From: Pseudotabrizicola sediminis
Lineage (GTDB): Bacteria > Pseudomonadota > Alphaproteobacteria > Rhodobacterales > Rhodobacteraceae
Direction: 5' to 3'
Assembly (NCBI RefSeq): GCF_004745575.1
Contig: NZ_RPEM01000009.1
Coordinates: 124,001 to 188,000, forward strand
DNA: 64,000 nt
Part shown: in pieces, positions 15,880-25,577 of the stretch
How the letters are laid out: each line of letters starts with the position of its first letter
How positions within the stretch are numbered: position 1 is the first letter of the stretch
Made by a program: the position numbers and the translations under genes
Notes under the pieces: generated by a model
Database searches by the model: none
The model's input: the letters and a program-made list of their open reading frames with translations, nothing else
Told to the model about the DNA's origin: nothing

Positions 15880-17571
15880 CTATAGACCGGTCACAGAGAC
15901 CGAGGTGTTGGGGTCCAGCCGGACGGTGCCCAGCTTGCGGATATGGGCTTCGACCACTTCCCAGATTTGCGGGCCTTGGGTGCCTTCGTTCACCGAAGCC
16001 CAGCCGGCGACGGTGTAGGATCTGGCGGCGTCGATCGCCTCGCCCGTGTCGGTTAGGGCAAGGTTCGAGATGCGGCTGCCGATGGGTTTTGAGACATCAA
16101 TGGCAAAGCCCATGCCGCCGATGCGGACCATGTCGCCGCCCTGCTGGTAATAAGGGTCGGTGTTGAACAGGTTGTCGGCGACGTCTTCAAGCACGGTATG
16201 CAGCATCTCGCCGGTCATTTCGGTGCGGTAGACTTGGCCATAGGTCATCGAGGTGACGTTGTGGATATCTTCGCGGGTGATGTCGTCGCCGGGCAGCAGC
16301 GACGGCCCCCAGCGCACGCCGGGCGACAGCGCGATCTGGGCGTCCCGTTCAGAGCGCACCGCGTCGCAGATCAGGTCATCCCAGGTGCCCTGAAAATTGC
16401 CGCGCCGGTAGAGGAGCGACTCGGTGGTGCCGATCTTTTCCTCAAGCTGATCCTTGAACGGCGCGCGTTCGGCGTCGATCAGCGCGGCCATGTCGGCATC
16501 GGGGGTGATCACGTCAGAGAAAATCGGGATCAGCTTGTGGCGGAATCCCAGCATCTTGCCATCCCGCACATCCAGATCGACGCGAGACACGAATTTGCCG
16601 TTGGAGCCGGAGGCGATCAGGATGGTCTGACCCACAATCACCGGTTCAGGAATGGCGTCATGGGTGTGGCCGGTCAGGATCACGTCGATGCCCTGCACGC
16701 GAGCGGCCATTTTCTGATCGACGTCAAAGCCGTTGTGCGACAGCACCACCACCAGATCGACGCCCGCTTCGCGGACCTCGTTCACCACCGCTTGCATCCG
16801 CTCTTCGCGGATGCCGAACGAATATTCAGGGAACATCCAGCGCGGATTGGCGATGGGCATGTAGGGGAAGGCCTGACCGATCACCGCGATGCGGGTGCCT
16901 GCGCGTTCAAAGATCTTGTAGGGCTCGAACGCGGGTTCATCCCATTCGGCATCGAAAATATTGGCACCAAGGAAGGCGAAGGGCAGGTTTTCGACAATTT
17001 CCTGCACGCGCGCGGTGCCGAAGGTCCATTCCCAATGGCTGGTCATGGCGTCCGGGGTCAGCGCATTCATCACGTTGACCATGTCCTGACCCTTGGTCGC
17101 AAGACTGGTCATCGAGCCGTGCCAGGTGTCGCCGCCGTCGAGCAGCAGGGCATCGGGGCGGGCGGCGCGGATGGATTTGATGACCGTGGCCACGCGGTCC
17201 ATGCCGCCCATCCTGCCATAGGTCTTGCCCAGCGCCACGAAATCCTCATGCGTCAGCGCATAGGCCTCGGGGGTGCCGGGGGCGATGTTGAACATTTCCA
17301 GAAACGCGCGGCCCACCACATGCGGCGGCTTGCCGGTGGCCTCGCCCACACCGATGTTCCATTCCGGTTCGCGGAACCAGATCGGTTTGAGCTGGGCGTG
17401 GATGTCGGTGATGTGGATCAGCGTCACATTGCCGAAATCGTCGAACTGCAACAGCTGATCCTGCGTCAGCGCCTGTTGTGCGGCAAGCCGCGACCAGTTG
17501 CCAAAGCCTGACACCCCAACGATGGCCGTGGCGGCGAGACTGGCTTGCAAAAATTCGCGGCGGCTGATCAT
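15880..17571 (-). CDS. soxB: SoxB: thiosulfohydrolase (dimanganese)
   Basis: A 563-residue member of the metallophosphatase/5'-nucleotidase superfamily that hydrolyses the terminal sulfone of SoxY-bound S-sulfonate to sulfate. It has a Tat signal (ISRREFLQAS), the first metal motif DIHAQLKP (D56, H58), GGDTWHGS (about 146-153), SHNGFDVD and GHTHD. Length and motif order are complete. It lies 110 bases after soxA with the Sox genes continuing in the same direction. It is an essential core Sox enzyme. Confidence 0.96.
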   Translation of the reverse strand: MISRREFLQASLAATAIVGVSGFGNWSRLAAQQALTQDQLLQFDDFGNVTLIHITDIHAQLKPIWFREPEWNIGVGEATGKPPHVVGRAFLEMFNIAPGTPEAYALTHEDFVALGKTYGRMGGMDRVATVIKSIRAARPDALLLDGGDTWHGSMTSLATKGQDMVNVMNALTPDAMTSHWEWTFGTARVQEIVENLPFAFLGANIFDAEWDEPAFEPYKIFERAGTRIAVIGQAFPYMPIANPRWMFPEYSFGIREERMQAVVNEVREAGVDLVVVLSHNGFDVDQKMAARVQGIDVILTGHTHDAIPEPVIVGQTILIASGSNGKFVSRVDLDVRDGKMLGFRHKLIPIFSDVITPDADMAALIDAERAPFKDQLEEKIGTTESLLYRRGNFQGTWDDLICDAVRSERDAQIALSPGVRWGPSLLPGDDITREDIHNVTSMTYGQVYRTEMTGEMLHTVLEDVADNLFNTDPYYQQGGDMVRIGGMGFAIDVSKPIGSRISNLALTDTGEAIDAARSYTVAGWASVNEGTQGPQIWEVVEAHIRKLGTVRLDPNTSVSVTGL

Positions 17572-17680
17572 CGGTTAATCCTTGTCTTTTGGCATGGCGG
17601 GGGTGGTCGCGCAGGCGCGATCAGCTATGCCGGTCTTTTCGGGTTGGGTGATAGCCCCCGCCATAGGCGGGGGCTGGTGT

Positions 17681-18547
17681 TCAGTGGCGGACCGAGACGC
17701 CTTCGACTGCGAGACCATTGCCGCGCGAGGCGACATAAAGTTCCAGCGCCTTGAACTCTGCCGAGTCCGGCTTGAAGGTTTCTGCCCGCGTGTCACGGAC
17801 GCAGCCGACAAAGCGCTGCTGCGCCGACAGGATGCCCGCATCCTTGAGCCGGTAGACCGGGAAGCCGTTGATCTGGCCCTGGCTGAGGTGGTCGGCGCGG
17901 ATGAAGAGGCCCTGATTGTCCTCGTGGCAGTTGGCACAGGACATTTCGAGCTGACCAAAGCGGGTGTAGTAGATTTCCTTGCCCGCTTCCCAGAACGGCG
18001 CGGCCGGTCCGTCGATGGCGACATTCACCAATTCGCCGCGCGACTGCATCGAGATCAGCGCCATCATGTCCTTCATCTTGTCGCCGGTCATGCCCCATGG
18101 CTCCAGTCCCATGCGGTCGGTCACGCAGCCGTTGACGTAGTTTTCCACCGTCATCAGTTTGCCGGTTGTCGCATCGACACGCGGGGTAACCGCGCGCAGA
18201 CCCTTCATGCTTTCGGGGCCCTCATGGCATCCGGCGCAGCTTTCGCCCTTTGCGCCCTGCGCCTTGTTCCAGCTGTCCAGCGCGCGGTCGACATAGACCA
18301 TTCCCGGATTGTCGAAATCATCGCGTTGCAGATCACGGGTTTCGGTTTCGCGGAAGTGCCAGCCGGAATAGATCGTATCCATCACATCTGACAGATGCGG
18401 CGGTGCGGCGGTGGTGGTGACGATGTCGAGCGTGCCGTCATCGGTGTCGATGCTCAGGCTGTCTTCGACCGGGTCAGCAAAGGCCGCGCCCGACAGGGCA
18501 AGGCCGAGGGCCAGGGTCGTGGCCAGTCGCCAGGTTCCGCGGTGCAT
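17681..18547 (-). CDS. soxA: SoxA: diheme c-type cytochrome subunit of the SoxAX L-cysteine S-thiosulfotransferase
   Basis: Oxidatively couples thiosulfate to the SoxY carrier cysteine. Signal peptide (cleavage after AFA near residue 24), heme motifs CAGCH (104-108) and CANCH (204-208), and the two axial-ligand cysteines Cys141 (GCVTDR) and Cys249 (GCVRDTR), the latter being the persulfurated active-site Cys in this family. Two heme motifs mark it as the diheme SoxA subtype. GGGAGGAG precedes the ATG at 18547. SoxX, its partner, is encoded three genes upstream. Confidence 0.96.
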   Translation of the reverse strand: MHRGTWRLATTLALGLALSGAAFADPVEDSLSIDTDDGTLDIVTTTAAPPHLSDVMDTIYSGWHFRETETRDLQRDDFDNPGMVYVDRALDSWNKAQGAKGESCAGCHEGPESMKGLRAVTPRVDATTGKLMTVENYVNGCVTDRMGLEPWGMTGDKMKDMMALISMQSRGELVNVAIDGPAAPFWEAGKEIYYTRFGQLEMSCANCHEDNQGLFIRADHLSQGQINGFPVYRLKDAGILSAQQRFVGCVRDTRAETFKPDSAEFKALELYVASRGNGLAVEGVSVRH

Positions 18548-18577
18548 GATGTCTCCTCCCTTGAACATCTGCGGCGA

Positions 18578-18907
18578 TCAGGCGAGTTCGATGGTTTTGA
18601 CGTCTTCGTAGACAGAGCCGTCGTCGTCATACCAGGTGAACTTGATCTCGCCCGAGTCGGCCATCAGGGCATCGAACTCGAAATAGGGGTTGGTGGACAC
18701 CGCCGGATCAATCGCCACATCGATCACGTTGACGCCGCCCAGATCGCAGGTGAAGCGGTTGATGATCGAGCGCGGGATCAGCTTGCCTTCGGCATCCTTG
18801 CGCTGACCGGATTCCATCTTGTGGCTGATCAGGGCCTTGATGTTCACGACCTCGCCGGGCTTGGCCGACTTGGGGACTTTGACACGGGGTTTTGCGTCTT
18901 CTGCCAT
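18578..18907 (-). CDS. soxZ: SoxZ: subunit of the SoxYZ sulfur carrier
   Basis: A 109-residue immunoglobulin-like protein without its own signal peptide, as usual; it is exported with SoxY through the Tat system. It contains KPRVKVPK, the HKMESGQRKDAEGKLIPR segment that packs against SoxY, and the closing strand KFTWYDDDGS. It sits 21 bases after soxY and 30 before soxA, as in other sox operons. Confidence 0.95.
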   Translation of the reverse strand: MAEDAKPRVKVPKSAKPGEVVNIKALISHKMESGQRKDAEGKLIPRSIINRFTCDLGGVNVIDVAIDPAVSTNPYFEFDALMADSGEIKFTWYDDDGSVYEDVKTIELA

Positions 18908-18928
18908 GATATTCTCCTGTTCCTGAAC

Positions 18929-19348
18929 TCAGCCGCCGCAGCCGCCGATGGTGACTTTGACCGTTGTGGCCGCCTGAACGATGCTGCCATCCGCCATTTT
19001 GGCGAGCGCGATCACGTCTTGCGTGGCGGCAAGCCGGATGCGGGTGGCGGCTGTCTGGCTGCCGGCGCCGGGGCCAAAGGTAAAGGTGGCGACGGCTGGC
19101 GTCGGGTTTCCTGCTGCCAGCAGCATGATCGCGACGGCACCGGGCGCACTGACCGAGACCGGAACAGTGTTGCCGTTTTCGGCGATTTCCGGGGCGGTGA
19201 TGGTGATGCCCCCTGCCCCCACTGCGGTACCGCCGGTGAAGGTGGAGGTCAGTTCTTCCACCGTGGCGGCGAACACGGGGTTCGCAAGCGTCGCGGCGGC
19301 GATGCCGCCAAGGCCAGCCCACAGGGCGTCTCTTCTGGAAAGGTTCAT
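18929..19348 (-). CDS. soxY: SoxY: sulfur carrier protein with C-terminal GGCGG
   Basis: Carries sulfur intermediates covalently on the Cys of its C-terminal swinging arm, which ends exactly in GGCGG. The Tat signal (LSRRDALWAG) is complete. Two in-frame ATGs exist: the first has AGGAG touching it, the second (19348) has AGGAG nine bases upstream, so I chose the second, giving 139 residues. SoxZ follows. This is the substrate of SoxAX, SoxB and SoxCD. Confidence 0.95.
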   Translation of the reverse strand: MNLSRRDALWAGLGGIAAATLANPVFAATVEELTSTFTGGTAVGAGGITITAPEIAENGNTVPVSVSAPGAVAIMLLAAGNPTPAVATFTFGPGAGSQTAATRIRLAATQDVIALAKMADGSIVQAATTVKVTIGGCGG

Positions 19349-19379
19349 TTTTGTCATCTCCTCTGGTCGCGTGGCGTGA

Positions 19380-19853
19380 TCACTCTGTCATCGTCATCAG
19401 GTAGGCCACGACATCTTCGACTTGCTGGGCGGTCAGGATCGGTGGCAAAGCCTCGGTCGGGGCCTTGCCGCTGTAGGCCGCACCCGGACGGATGAAGCCT
19501 TCGGTCTTGTAGAAGGCGGGCATGAAGCTGCCTTCGAACGTCATCTTTGCATTGGCCACGAGGCCGCGAAGCTGCGCTTCGGAATAGCGGTCGGCCACGC
19601 CGTCCAGCGGCGGTGCGATGTCGCCCTGAAAATCCGCTTCGGGGATGGTGCCGATCTGGTGGCAGGCCACGCAGTTGCCCAGCGATGCGGTGGTCATCAC
19701 CTTCTTGCCAGCTGCCACATCACCGGGACCACCGGTCAGTGACGCTTCGATGGCACCATCCACATAGGCAACGGCTGTCGGTGCCGTTTCACCAAGAACG
19801 GGTGTTGTCAGGCACAGTGCTGCCACTGCGGCCATCCAGAATTGGCGTGTCAT
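19380..19853 (-). CDS. soxX: SoxX: monoheme cytochrome c subunit of SoxAX
   Basis: A 157-residue periplasmic cytochrome: signal peptide ending near residue 21, heme motif CVACH at 61-65, and the methionine region GSFMPAFYKTEGF expected to supply the distal ligand. It accepts electrons from the SoxA thiosulfate-coupling reaction and passes them to soluble cytochrome. First gene after the AT-rich regulatory gap, so it probably starts its own transcript, as in Paracoccus where a promoter precedes soxX. Confidence 0.95.
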   Translation of the reverse strand: MTRQFWMAAVAALCLTTPVLGETAPTAVAYVDGAIEASLTGGPGDVAAGKKVMTTASLGNCVACHQIGTIPEADFQGDIAPPLDGVADRYSEAQLRGLVANAKMTFEGSFMPAFYKTEGFIRPGAAYSGKAPTEALPPILTAQQVEDVVAYLMTMTE

Positions 19854-19918
19854 ACGATCCTCCCAGATCTCTCTCCATTTGATGATAGCCCCGGCATACC
19901 ATGGTGCGCAATATAAAT

Positions 19919-19936
19919 ATATGCATCTATGAATAT
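19919..19936. promoter_or_regulatory. Candidate SoxR operator upstream of soxX
   Basis: ATATGCATCTATGAATAT is an 18-base dyad matching in seven of eight arm positions, inside a 40-base AT-rich island in otherwise GC-rich DNA. It is 65 bases upstream of soxX and shares ATATTC-type half-sites (minus strand) with the operator in front of soxS. Confidence 0.55.
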
Positions 19937-19963
19937 AGATATATTTAAAGGCCCATCAACGGC

Positions 19964-20527
19964 TTAGCCGCCGTTCTGCGCGTTGATCCGGTTGGCGAGG
20001 TACTTTTGAAAGTGGTCGCCCGAGTCGTATCCGTGATCGCGGACCCAGGTCAGAAGCGCTTCGGTGGTGCCGATGTCAAAGGCCCCGGGCATCATGGCCA
20101 CGGCCGATTCTGCTGCAGTTGCGCCCGCCGGACCCTCTTCGGGCAGAAAGATCATTGTGGGGGTGAACATGACACCCCAACGCACCGCCATTTCCTTTTC
20201 AGACAGGGTAGTGCCGTCAAGATCGGTAACATTGATGTCGCCGAACAGGTTGATCTGGACGACGAAGAAATGGTCGCGGATCAGGGTGTCGATGGCTGGG
20301 GCGGGATAAACCTCGGCGTGCATCTGGGTGCAGTAAATGCAGCCACGCTGTTCGACCATCAGGAGCAGGCGTTTGCCTGAAGCATTCGCCTCGGCCAGAT
20401 CGTCACGCAGATCCTTGAAGGTTTCGCGCATCCAACCGGGTTTGTGCAGCCCGTCGTCGCCCAATTCGGCGGCAGGCGCGAGGATGGGCCAGAGGGCCAG
20501 CGTGGCAAACAGCAGAAAGCGGCGCAT
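19964..20527 (-). CDS. soxW: SoxW: periplasmic thioredoxin
   Basis: A 187-residue exported thioredoxin-fold protein. Signal peptide cleaved near APA (residue 19) and redox motif CIYC at residues 63-66. The cis-Pro region FTPTMIFLPEEG completes the active site. It is encoded 12 bases after soxV, the membrane reductant carrier, and in Paracoccus receives electrons from SoxV to keep Sox carriers reduced. The C-terminal extension ending YLANRINAQNGG is usual for the family. Confidence 0.92.
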   Translation of the reverse strand: MRRFLLFATLALWPILAPAAELGDDGLHKPGWMRETFKDLRDDLAEANASGKRLLLMVEQRGCIYCTQMHAEVYPAPAIDTLIRDHFFVVQINLFGDINVTDLDGTTLSEKEMAVRWGVMFTPTMIFLPEEGPAGATAAESAVAMMPGAFDIGTTEALLTWVRDHGYDSGDHFQKYLANRINAQNGG

Positions 20528-20538
20528 GGGGCGTGTCC

Positions 20539-21276
20539 TTATCTGAGGGTGGCGGTCCAGTCGAAATTGCGGATCATCCAGTCGGCGATCAGATTGACGG
20601 AATTGGTGGCGATCAGGATGCCAAAGACGATCAGCATCACCCCCATGGCCTTTTCCACATGCCCCATCATCGCGCGGTGGCGGGCGATGAAGCCAAGGAA
20701 GGGGCCGGCGAACAAGGCCGCAAGGACAAAGGGCAGCGTCATGGCAAGGCCGTAGACCAGCAGCAAAAGGCCACCGCGCCACAGATCGCCCATGCCGCTG
20801 GCGACCATCAGGATGGCGGCAAGTACGGGGCCGACGCAAGGAGTCCAGCCAAAGCCGAAGGCAAGGCCCATGACATAGGCACCGATCAGGGTCGTGGGCG
20901 TGGCATCGGTCTGCACGCGGGCCTCTCGGTAGAACAGGCCGATTTTCAGAATGCCCAGAAAGTGCAGCCCGAACAGGATCAGCACGCCCCCGGCGACCCA
21001 GGACAGCGTCTCGCGCCACTGCAGAAACACCCGGCCAAGGGCGGTGGCCCCCAGCCCCAGCATCACGAACACGGACGTGACACCAAAGGCAAAGGCCAGC
21101 GCCTGCCCCACCAGCCGCCGCTGCGCGCCAGGTGCGATGGTGCCACCGTCGCGCAACTCCCTGACCGATTGCCCGGCCATGTAAGACAGGTAGAACGGCA
21201 CCATCGGCAGGATGCAGGGCGACAAAAAGGACAAGAGCCCGGCAATCGCCGCGCCGGTATAGCTTATGTCGAGCAT
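20539..21276 (-). CDS. soxV: SoxV: CcdA-family membrane thiol-disulfide transporter
   Basis: A 245-residue inner-membrane protein with six transmembrane segments. The paired redox cysteines are in LSFLSPCILPMVPFYLSY (Cys21) and GFGWTPCVGPVLAAIL. It moves reducing equivalents from cytoplasmic thioredoxin to the periplasm for SoxW and the SoxYZ carrier. The frame opens upstream at 21318, but the ATG at 21276 has GGGAGGGG five bases before it. It is divergent from soxS, with the SoxR operator between them. Confidence 0.93.
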   Translation of the reverse strand: MLDISYTGAAIAGLLSFLSPCILPMVPFYLSYMAGQSVRELRDGGTIAPGAQRRLVGQALAFAFGVTSVFVMLGLGATALGRVFLQWRETLSWVAGGVLILFGLHFLGILKIGLFYREARVQTDATPTTLIGAYVMGLAFGFGWTPCVGPVLAAILMVASGMGDLWRGGLLLLVYGLAMTLPFVLAALFAGPFLGFIARHRAMMGHVEKAMGVMLIVFGILIATNSVNLIADWMIRNFDWTATLR

Positions 21277-21322
21277 TGCCCCTCCCGAAGCGCCGCCTTG
21301 CCTTGCAGGGCAATACATATTA

Positions 21323-21336
21323 ACATATTCGTATGT
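21323..21336. promoter_or_regulatory. SoxR operator between soxV and soxS
   Basis: ACATATTCGTATGT: perfect five-base arms ACATA/TATGT around TTCG, in the AT-rich gap between divergent soxV and soxS. ArsR-family sulfur sensors bind imperfect ATATTC-type palindromes of this kind, and soxR is the second gene to the right. Confidence 0.65.
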
Positions 21337-21354
21337 GAAAATAGGACTGTCAAT

Positions 21355-21726
21355 ATGTTGCGAACGCTCTTTGCGCTGACGATTGCGACGGGGCTTTGGG
21401 GCCCTTTCCCTGCGGTGGCGTCAGAGCTTGAATTGCTGATGATCGAGCAACCCGGCTGCATCTATTGTGCGGCATGGGACGCCGAGATCGCGCCGCAATA
21501 TCCGCTGACCGATGAGGGCAAGGCCGCGCCGCTGGCCCGGCAGCAGTTGCGCGCAGCACTGCCCGATGGGGTGGTGCTGCACAGACCACCGGTGTTCACG
21601 CCGACGTTTATCCTGCTGCACAATGGGGTGGAGACCGGGCGCATCGAAGGCTATCCGGGAGAGGATTTCTTTTGGCCGCTGCTGGCAGGGCTGCTGGAAC
21701 AGGCGGGCAACACGACAGAGCAGTGA
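21355..21726 (+). CDS. soxS: SoxS: periplasmic thioredoxin-like reductant for SoxY
   Basis: A 123-residue exported thioredoxin-fold protein: signal peptide ending at AVA (residue 22) and redox motif CIYC at residues 35-38, with FTPTFILLHNG containing the cis-Pro. In Paracoccus SoxS reactivates SoxYZ by reducing its carrier cysteine. AGGA lies eight bases upstream of the ATG. The gene is divergent from soxV and starts the soxS-soxR-soxT transcript. Confidence 0.9.
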   Translation: MLRTLFALTIATGLWGPFPAVASELELLMIEQPGCIYCAAWDAEIAPQYPLTDEGKAAPLARQQLRAALPDGVVLHRPPVFTPTFILLHNGVETGRIEGYPGEDFFWPLLAGLLEQAGNTTEQ

Positions 21727-21858
21727 CGCAACGCCACATCAGGTTGCCTTTGCCTGCGCCGCAACTGCGGGTTTTGGTTGCCCCCGCCGACAGTCTCTTC
21801 CATGAAGGCGGGGGGCAAAAGGGTCAGCAGAAAGATGCCACTGGGCGACACGGAAGAG

Positions 21859-22182
21859 ATGGATCAGAACCCGCACCCGCCATTGGATATGGACGGGCTG
21901 GTCGCAAGCGCCAATGACGCAGCGACTTTTCTGAAGGCGTTGGGTCACGATGGCCGGTTGCTGATCCTGTGTCATCTGGAAACCGGGCCCAAAAGTGTGA
22001 CCGAACTTGAAAACCTGTTGTCGGCCCGACAGGCTGTGGTCAGCCAGCAGCTGGCGCGGCTTCGGCTGGAGGGTCTGGTCAGCGCCCGCCGGGAGGGGCA
22101 GGCGATTTTCTATTCCATCCTTGATCCCAAGGTGTCCGAGATGATCGGGCTTCTGGCAAGGCTGTTCTGCAAGCGGGACTGA
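21859..22182 (+). CDS. soxR: SoxR: ArsR-family persulfide-sensing repressor
   Basis: A 107-residue winged-helix repressor of sox genes. The recognition helix region SARQAVVSQQLARLRLEGLV is complete. Cys38 (RLLILCHLE) and Cys104 (LARLFCKRD) occupy the positions of the two sensing cysteines of SqrR/BigR/SoxR, which form a polysulfide link and release DNA. The start is uncertain: ATG at 21859 is chosen because homologues begin close to it, but ATGs at 21802 and 21835 are possible. Candidate operators lie upstream of soxS/soxV and soxX. Confidence 0.88.
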   Translation: MDQNPHPPLDMDGLVASANDAATFLKALGHDGRLLILCHLETGPKSVTELENLLSARQAVVSQQLARLRLEGLVSARREGQAIFYSILDPKVSEMIGLLARLFCKRD

Positions 22183-22242
22183 AACCCGCAGACATCATGA
22201 CCCGCTGCTGGTGCTGCGGGAGACGGCAAAGGGAGGATGGCT

Positions 22243-23289
22243 ATGGAAACGATTCCATACGGTCTGTTGGCAGCCCTCGTCGGGCTGGCTGGCGGGATGG
22301 TGCTGGGGCTGGCCGCGCGGCTGGGGGATTTCTGCACCCTGGGTGCCCTGGAATCGGCCGTTTACGGCAAAGACCAAAAGCGGCTGCGGCTGTGGGGGAT
22401 CGTCCTGGGAGTGGCAATTCTTGGGACGCAGTTTGGCGCGCTGGCAGGCTGGGTCGATCTGGGCAGCACCTTTTATCACTCGATTGCATGGAATCCGCTT
22501 GGTTCGATCCTTGGCGGGCTGGTGTTTGGCTATGGTATGGCGATGGCCGGCAACTGCGGCTTTGGGGCGCTGGTGCGGTTCGGCGGCGGCGATTTGCGGT
22601 CGCTTGTGGTGGTCGTGGTGATGGGGATTTTTGGATTTGTTGCCCTGTCGGGGCCCTTGGCCCCGTTGCGACTCTTGCTGTTTCCGCAGCCAGATGCAAC
22701 GCAGCCACAGGGCATTGTGTACGATGTGGGAACATTGACGGGCCTTCCCGCCAGTCTGATCATCGTCGCTATCGGCTTTGGCTGCCTGATCTGGGCATTG
22801 TCCCATGCGCCCTTGCGCCACGCGCCGCGGACGCTGTTCTGGGGGGTGGCGGCAGGGTTGGCAGTGGTGTGGTGTTTTGCCGGAACGACATGGGTCAGCG
22901 AAAGCAGCCTGGGTGCAATTGCGGTCGAAGGCCCATCGTTCACCGCCCCTGTCGGTCGCACGCTGATCTTCCTGATGACCTCGACTGCCGGTGGCATCAC
23001 CTTTTCCGTCGGTGCGGTCGTCGGCGTGATGGTGGGGGCATTGATCGGGTCAATGACCCGCGGCCTGTTCCGCTGGGAAGCCTGCGAAGATCCGCGCGAG
23101 CTGGGGCGCCAGGTCGGCGGCGCGGTGCTGATGGGCATTGGCGGCGTTGTGGCCATGGGCTGTTCAATAGGGCAAGGCGTGACTGCCTTTGCCGCGTTGG
23201 CCTGGTCCGGCCCGGTGACGCTGATGGCGATCATTGCTGGCGCGCTGTTCGGGCTGCATCAGTTGATCAGCGGGTATCAACCGGATTGA
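22243..23289 (+). CDS. soxT: SoxT: YeeE/YedE-family sulfur transporter of the sox locus
   Basis: A 348-residue membrane protein of nine or so hydrophobic segments. It has the YeeE-type cysteines RLGDFCTLGA (near 30), AGNCGFGA (near 105) and AMGCSIGQG (near 305). Two ATGs are close together; the second (22243) has GGAGG six bases upstream and is preferred. It follows soxR by 60 bases on the same strand, matching the soxTRS module of other sulfur oxidisers, where SoxT is proposed to move a sulfur signal or sulfur anion. It is distinct in sequence from the YeeE protein at the other end of the cluster. Confidence 0.85.
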   Translation: METIPYGLLAALVGLAGGMVLGLAARLGDFCTLGALESAVYGKDQKRLRLWGIVLGVAILGTQFGALAGWVDLGSTFYHSIAWNPLGSILGGLVFGYGMAMAGNCGFGALVRFGGGDLRSLVVVVVMGIFGFVALSGPLAPLRLLLFPQPDATQPQGIVYDVGTLTGLPASLIIVAIGFGCLIWALSHAPLRHAPRTLFWGVAAGLAVVWCFAGTTWVSESSLGAIAVEGPSFTAPVGRTLIFLMTSTAGGITFSVGAVVGVMVGALIGSMTRGLFRWEACEDPRELGRQVGGAVLMGIGGVVAMGCSIGQGVTAFAALAWSGPVTLMAIIAGALFGLHQLISGYQPD

Positions 23290-23602
23290 GGGCGGCCGCT
23301 GACAGACGGTCGCGCCGGGCAGTGGCGGCGATGGTCGGGGTTCAGTGCAGGGTTCAGGCCAGCGGCTGGTGACGCCGCAGCAAAAAGACTTTGATGGCCA
23401 ATATCGCCCGGCCGTTCGTCAAAGGCGCAGACGCGACCGAGGGCTGAGGCTTCGGGGTATGGGCTGCAACGGATATGCATGCACAACGAAGGGGGAGCAG
23501 CGATTTTCGACTGGAACATGACTGCGCCACGAACGGCTGGAAGGCGGTCATGCGTTTGGCCACGATCAGGGCCATGACCATCTGCGGCGGGCGCATCAGC
23601 CA
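23290..23602. other. Intergenic gap between soxT and the LuxR-type gene
   Basis: The convergent ends of soxT and the LuxR regulator. No protein, RNA gene, clear terminator or repeat was recognised in these 313 bases. Confidence 0.5.
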
Positions 23603-24415
23603 TCAGGTGCCTTGACCCGGCTCTGCCCGGTCTTTCAGTAGCGGAAGCATCAGCGCGAACAGCTCTGCCTGTGACGAGATCCTGCAGCGGGCATAAAGCT
23701 GCTTGCGGAACACCTTGACCGTCTGCGCCGACAGGCCCAGCCGCAAGCCGATCGACACCGTGGAATGCCCGCGCAAAATCAGCAGCGCCACCTCGGCCTG
23801 TCTTGGCGACAGGTGAATGCCATGCCCGGTCCGCGCGGCATCGGCCAGCAGCGCGGGGGTATCCTCCACCGGCCCTGTCGCCCGCGCGATATTGGCCCAA
23901 TGCGCCTCGACCAGCGCCAGCACAACCGGAGCGATCCGGCTGCAGGTTTCAACCTCGCGCATCGCAAACACCCGGCCAGAAGAGGCATCGCGCCCGATAC
24001 AGATGTTCAGCGTGACCCAGGGCGAGGGGTAGGCAACAAAGGCGATCTCGTCGATCAGCGTGGTCTGCTCGTAATATTCGATGAAGTACCGGCTGCGCTG
24101 AAAGGCATCGGGCGCAATATCGGCGATGCGGTAGGCCCCGGCGGACGCACGGCGCAGATGAAGGTCATAGAACGGGTCCAGCCGGTAGGCCCCGGCCAGA
24201 TAGGTGCGGTCAAGCTCGGCAAACACCTGCGGATGATCGGTTTGCTGGTACAGCACCAGCGGCGGCCCCGCGCTGCGATAAGCCAGAATAATCAGGTTAT
24301 CGGGCGCACAGATCGCGCGGAAGAAAGACGCCAGTGTCTGTTCAAACCCCGGCTGCCCGCGCAGGCGGATGGTCTCGGCCAGTTGCGCCTCGGCCAGATT
24401 GGGCAGCGGCTGCAT
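23603..24415 (-). CDS. LuxR-family transcriptional regulator
   Basis: A 270-residue DNA-binding protein with a C-terminal LuxR/FixJ helix-turn-helix (about residues 200-260: LSPRQAEVALLILRGHS... LGLSAQTVKVFRKQLY). The N-terminal ~180 residues contain no receiver Asp and no recognisable autoinducer motif, so it is probably a ligand-sensing domain specific to this regulator class. It is divergent from an amine-type ABC importer, with a perfect GGGGTATATACCCC palindrome in the shared promoter gap, so it most likely controls that operon and itself. The inducer is unknown. Confidence 0.82.
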   Translation of the reverse strand: MQPLPNLAEAQLAETIRLRGQPGFEQTLASFFRAICAPDNLIILAYRSAGPPLVLYQQTDHPQVFAELDRTYLAGAYRLDPFYDLHLRRASAGAYRIADIAPDAFQRSRYFIEYYEQTTLIDEIAFVAYPSPWVTLNICIGRDASSGRVFAMREVETCSRIAPVVLALVEAHWANIARATGPVEDTPALLADAARTGHGIHLSPRQAEVALLILRGHSTVSIGLRLGLSAQTVKVFRKQLYARCRISSQAELFALMLPLLKDRAEPGQGT

Positions 24416-24435
24416 CGCGGTGTCATACCTCGTTG

Positions 24436-24449
24436 GGGGTATATACCCC
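24436..24449. promoter_or_regulatory. Perfect palindrome, probable operator of the LuxR-type regulator
   Basis: GGGGTATATACCCC is a perfect 14-base palindrome 21 bases upstream of the regulator start. A second half-site GGGGGTAT occurs at 24486-24493, overlapping the start of the divergent ABC gene. The position suggests joint control of both transcripts. Confidence 0.6.
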
Positions 24450-24491
24450 GAAAAATCCTGTGATTAGCCTTCGATCGCATATTCCGGGGGT

Positions 24492-25576
<1,085 letters not shown>

Positions 25577-25577
<1 letters not shown>

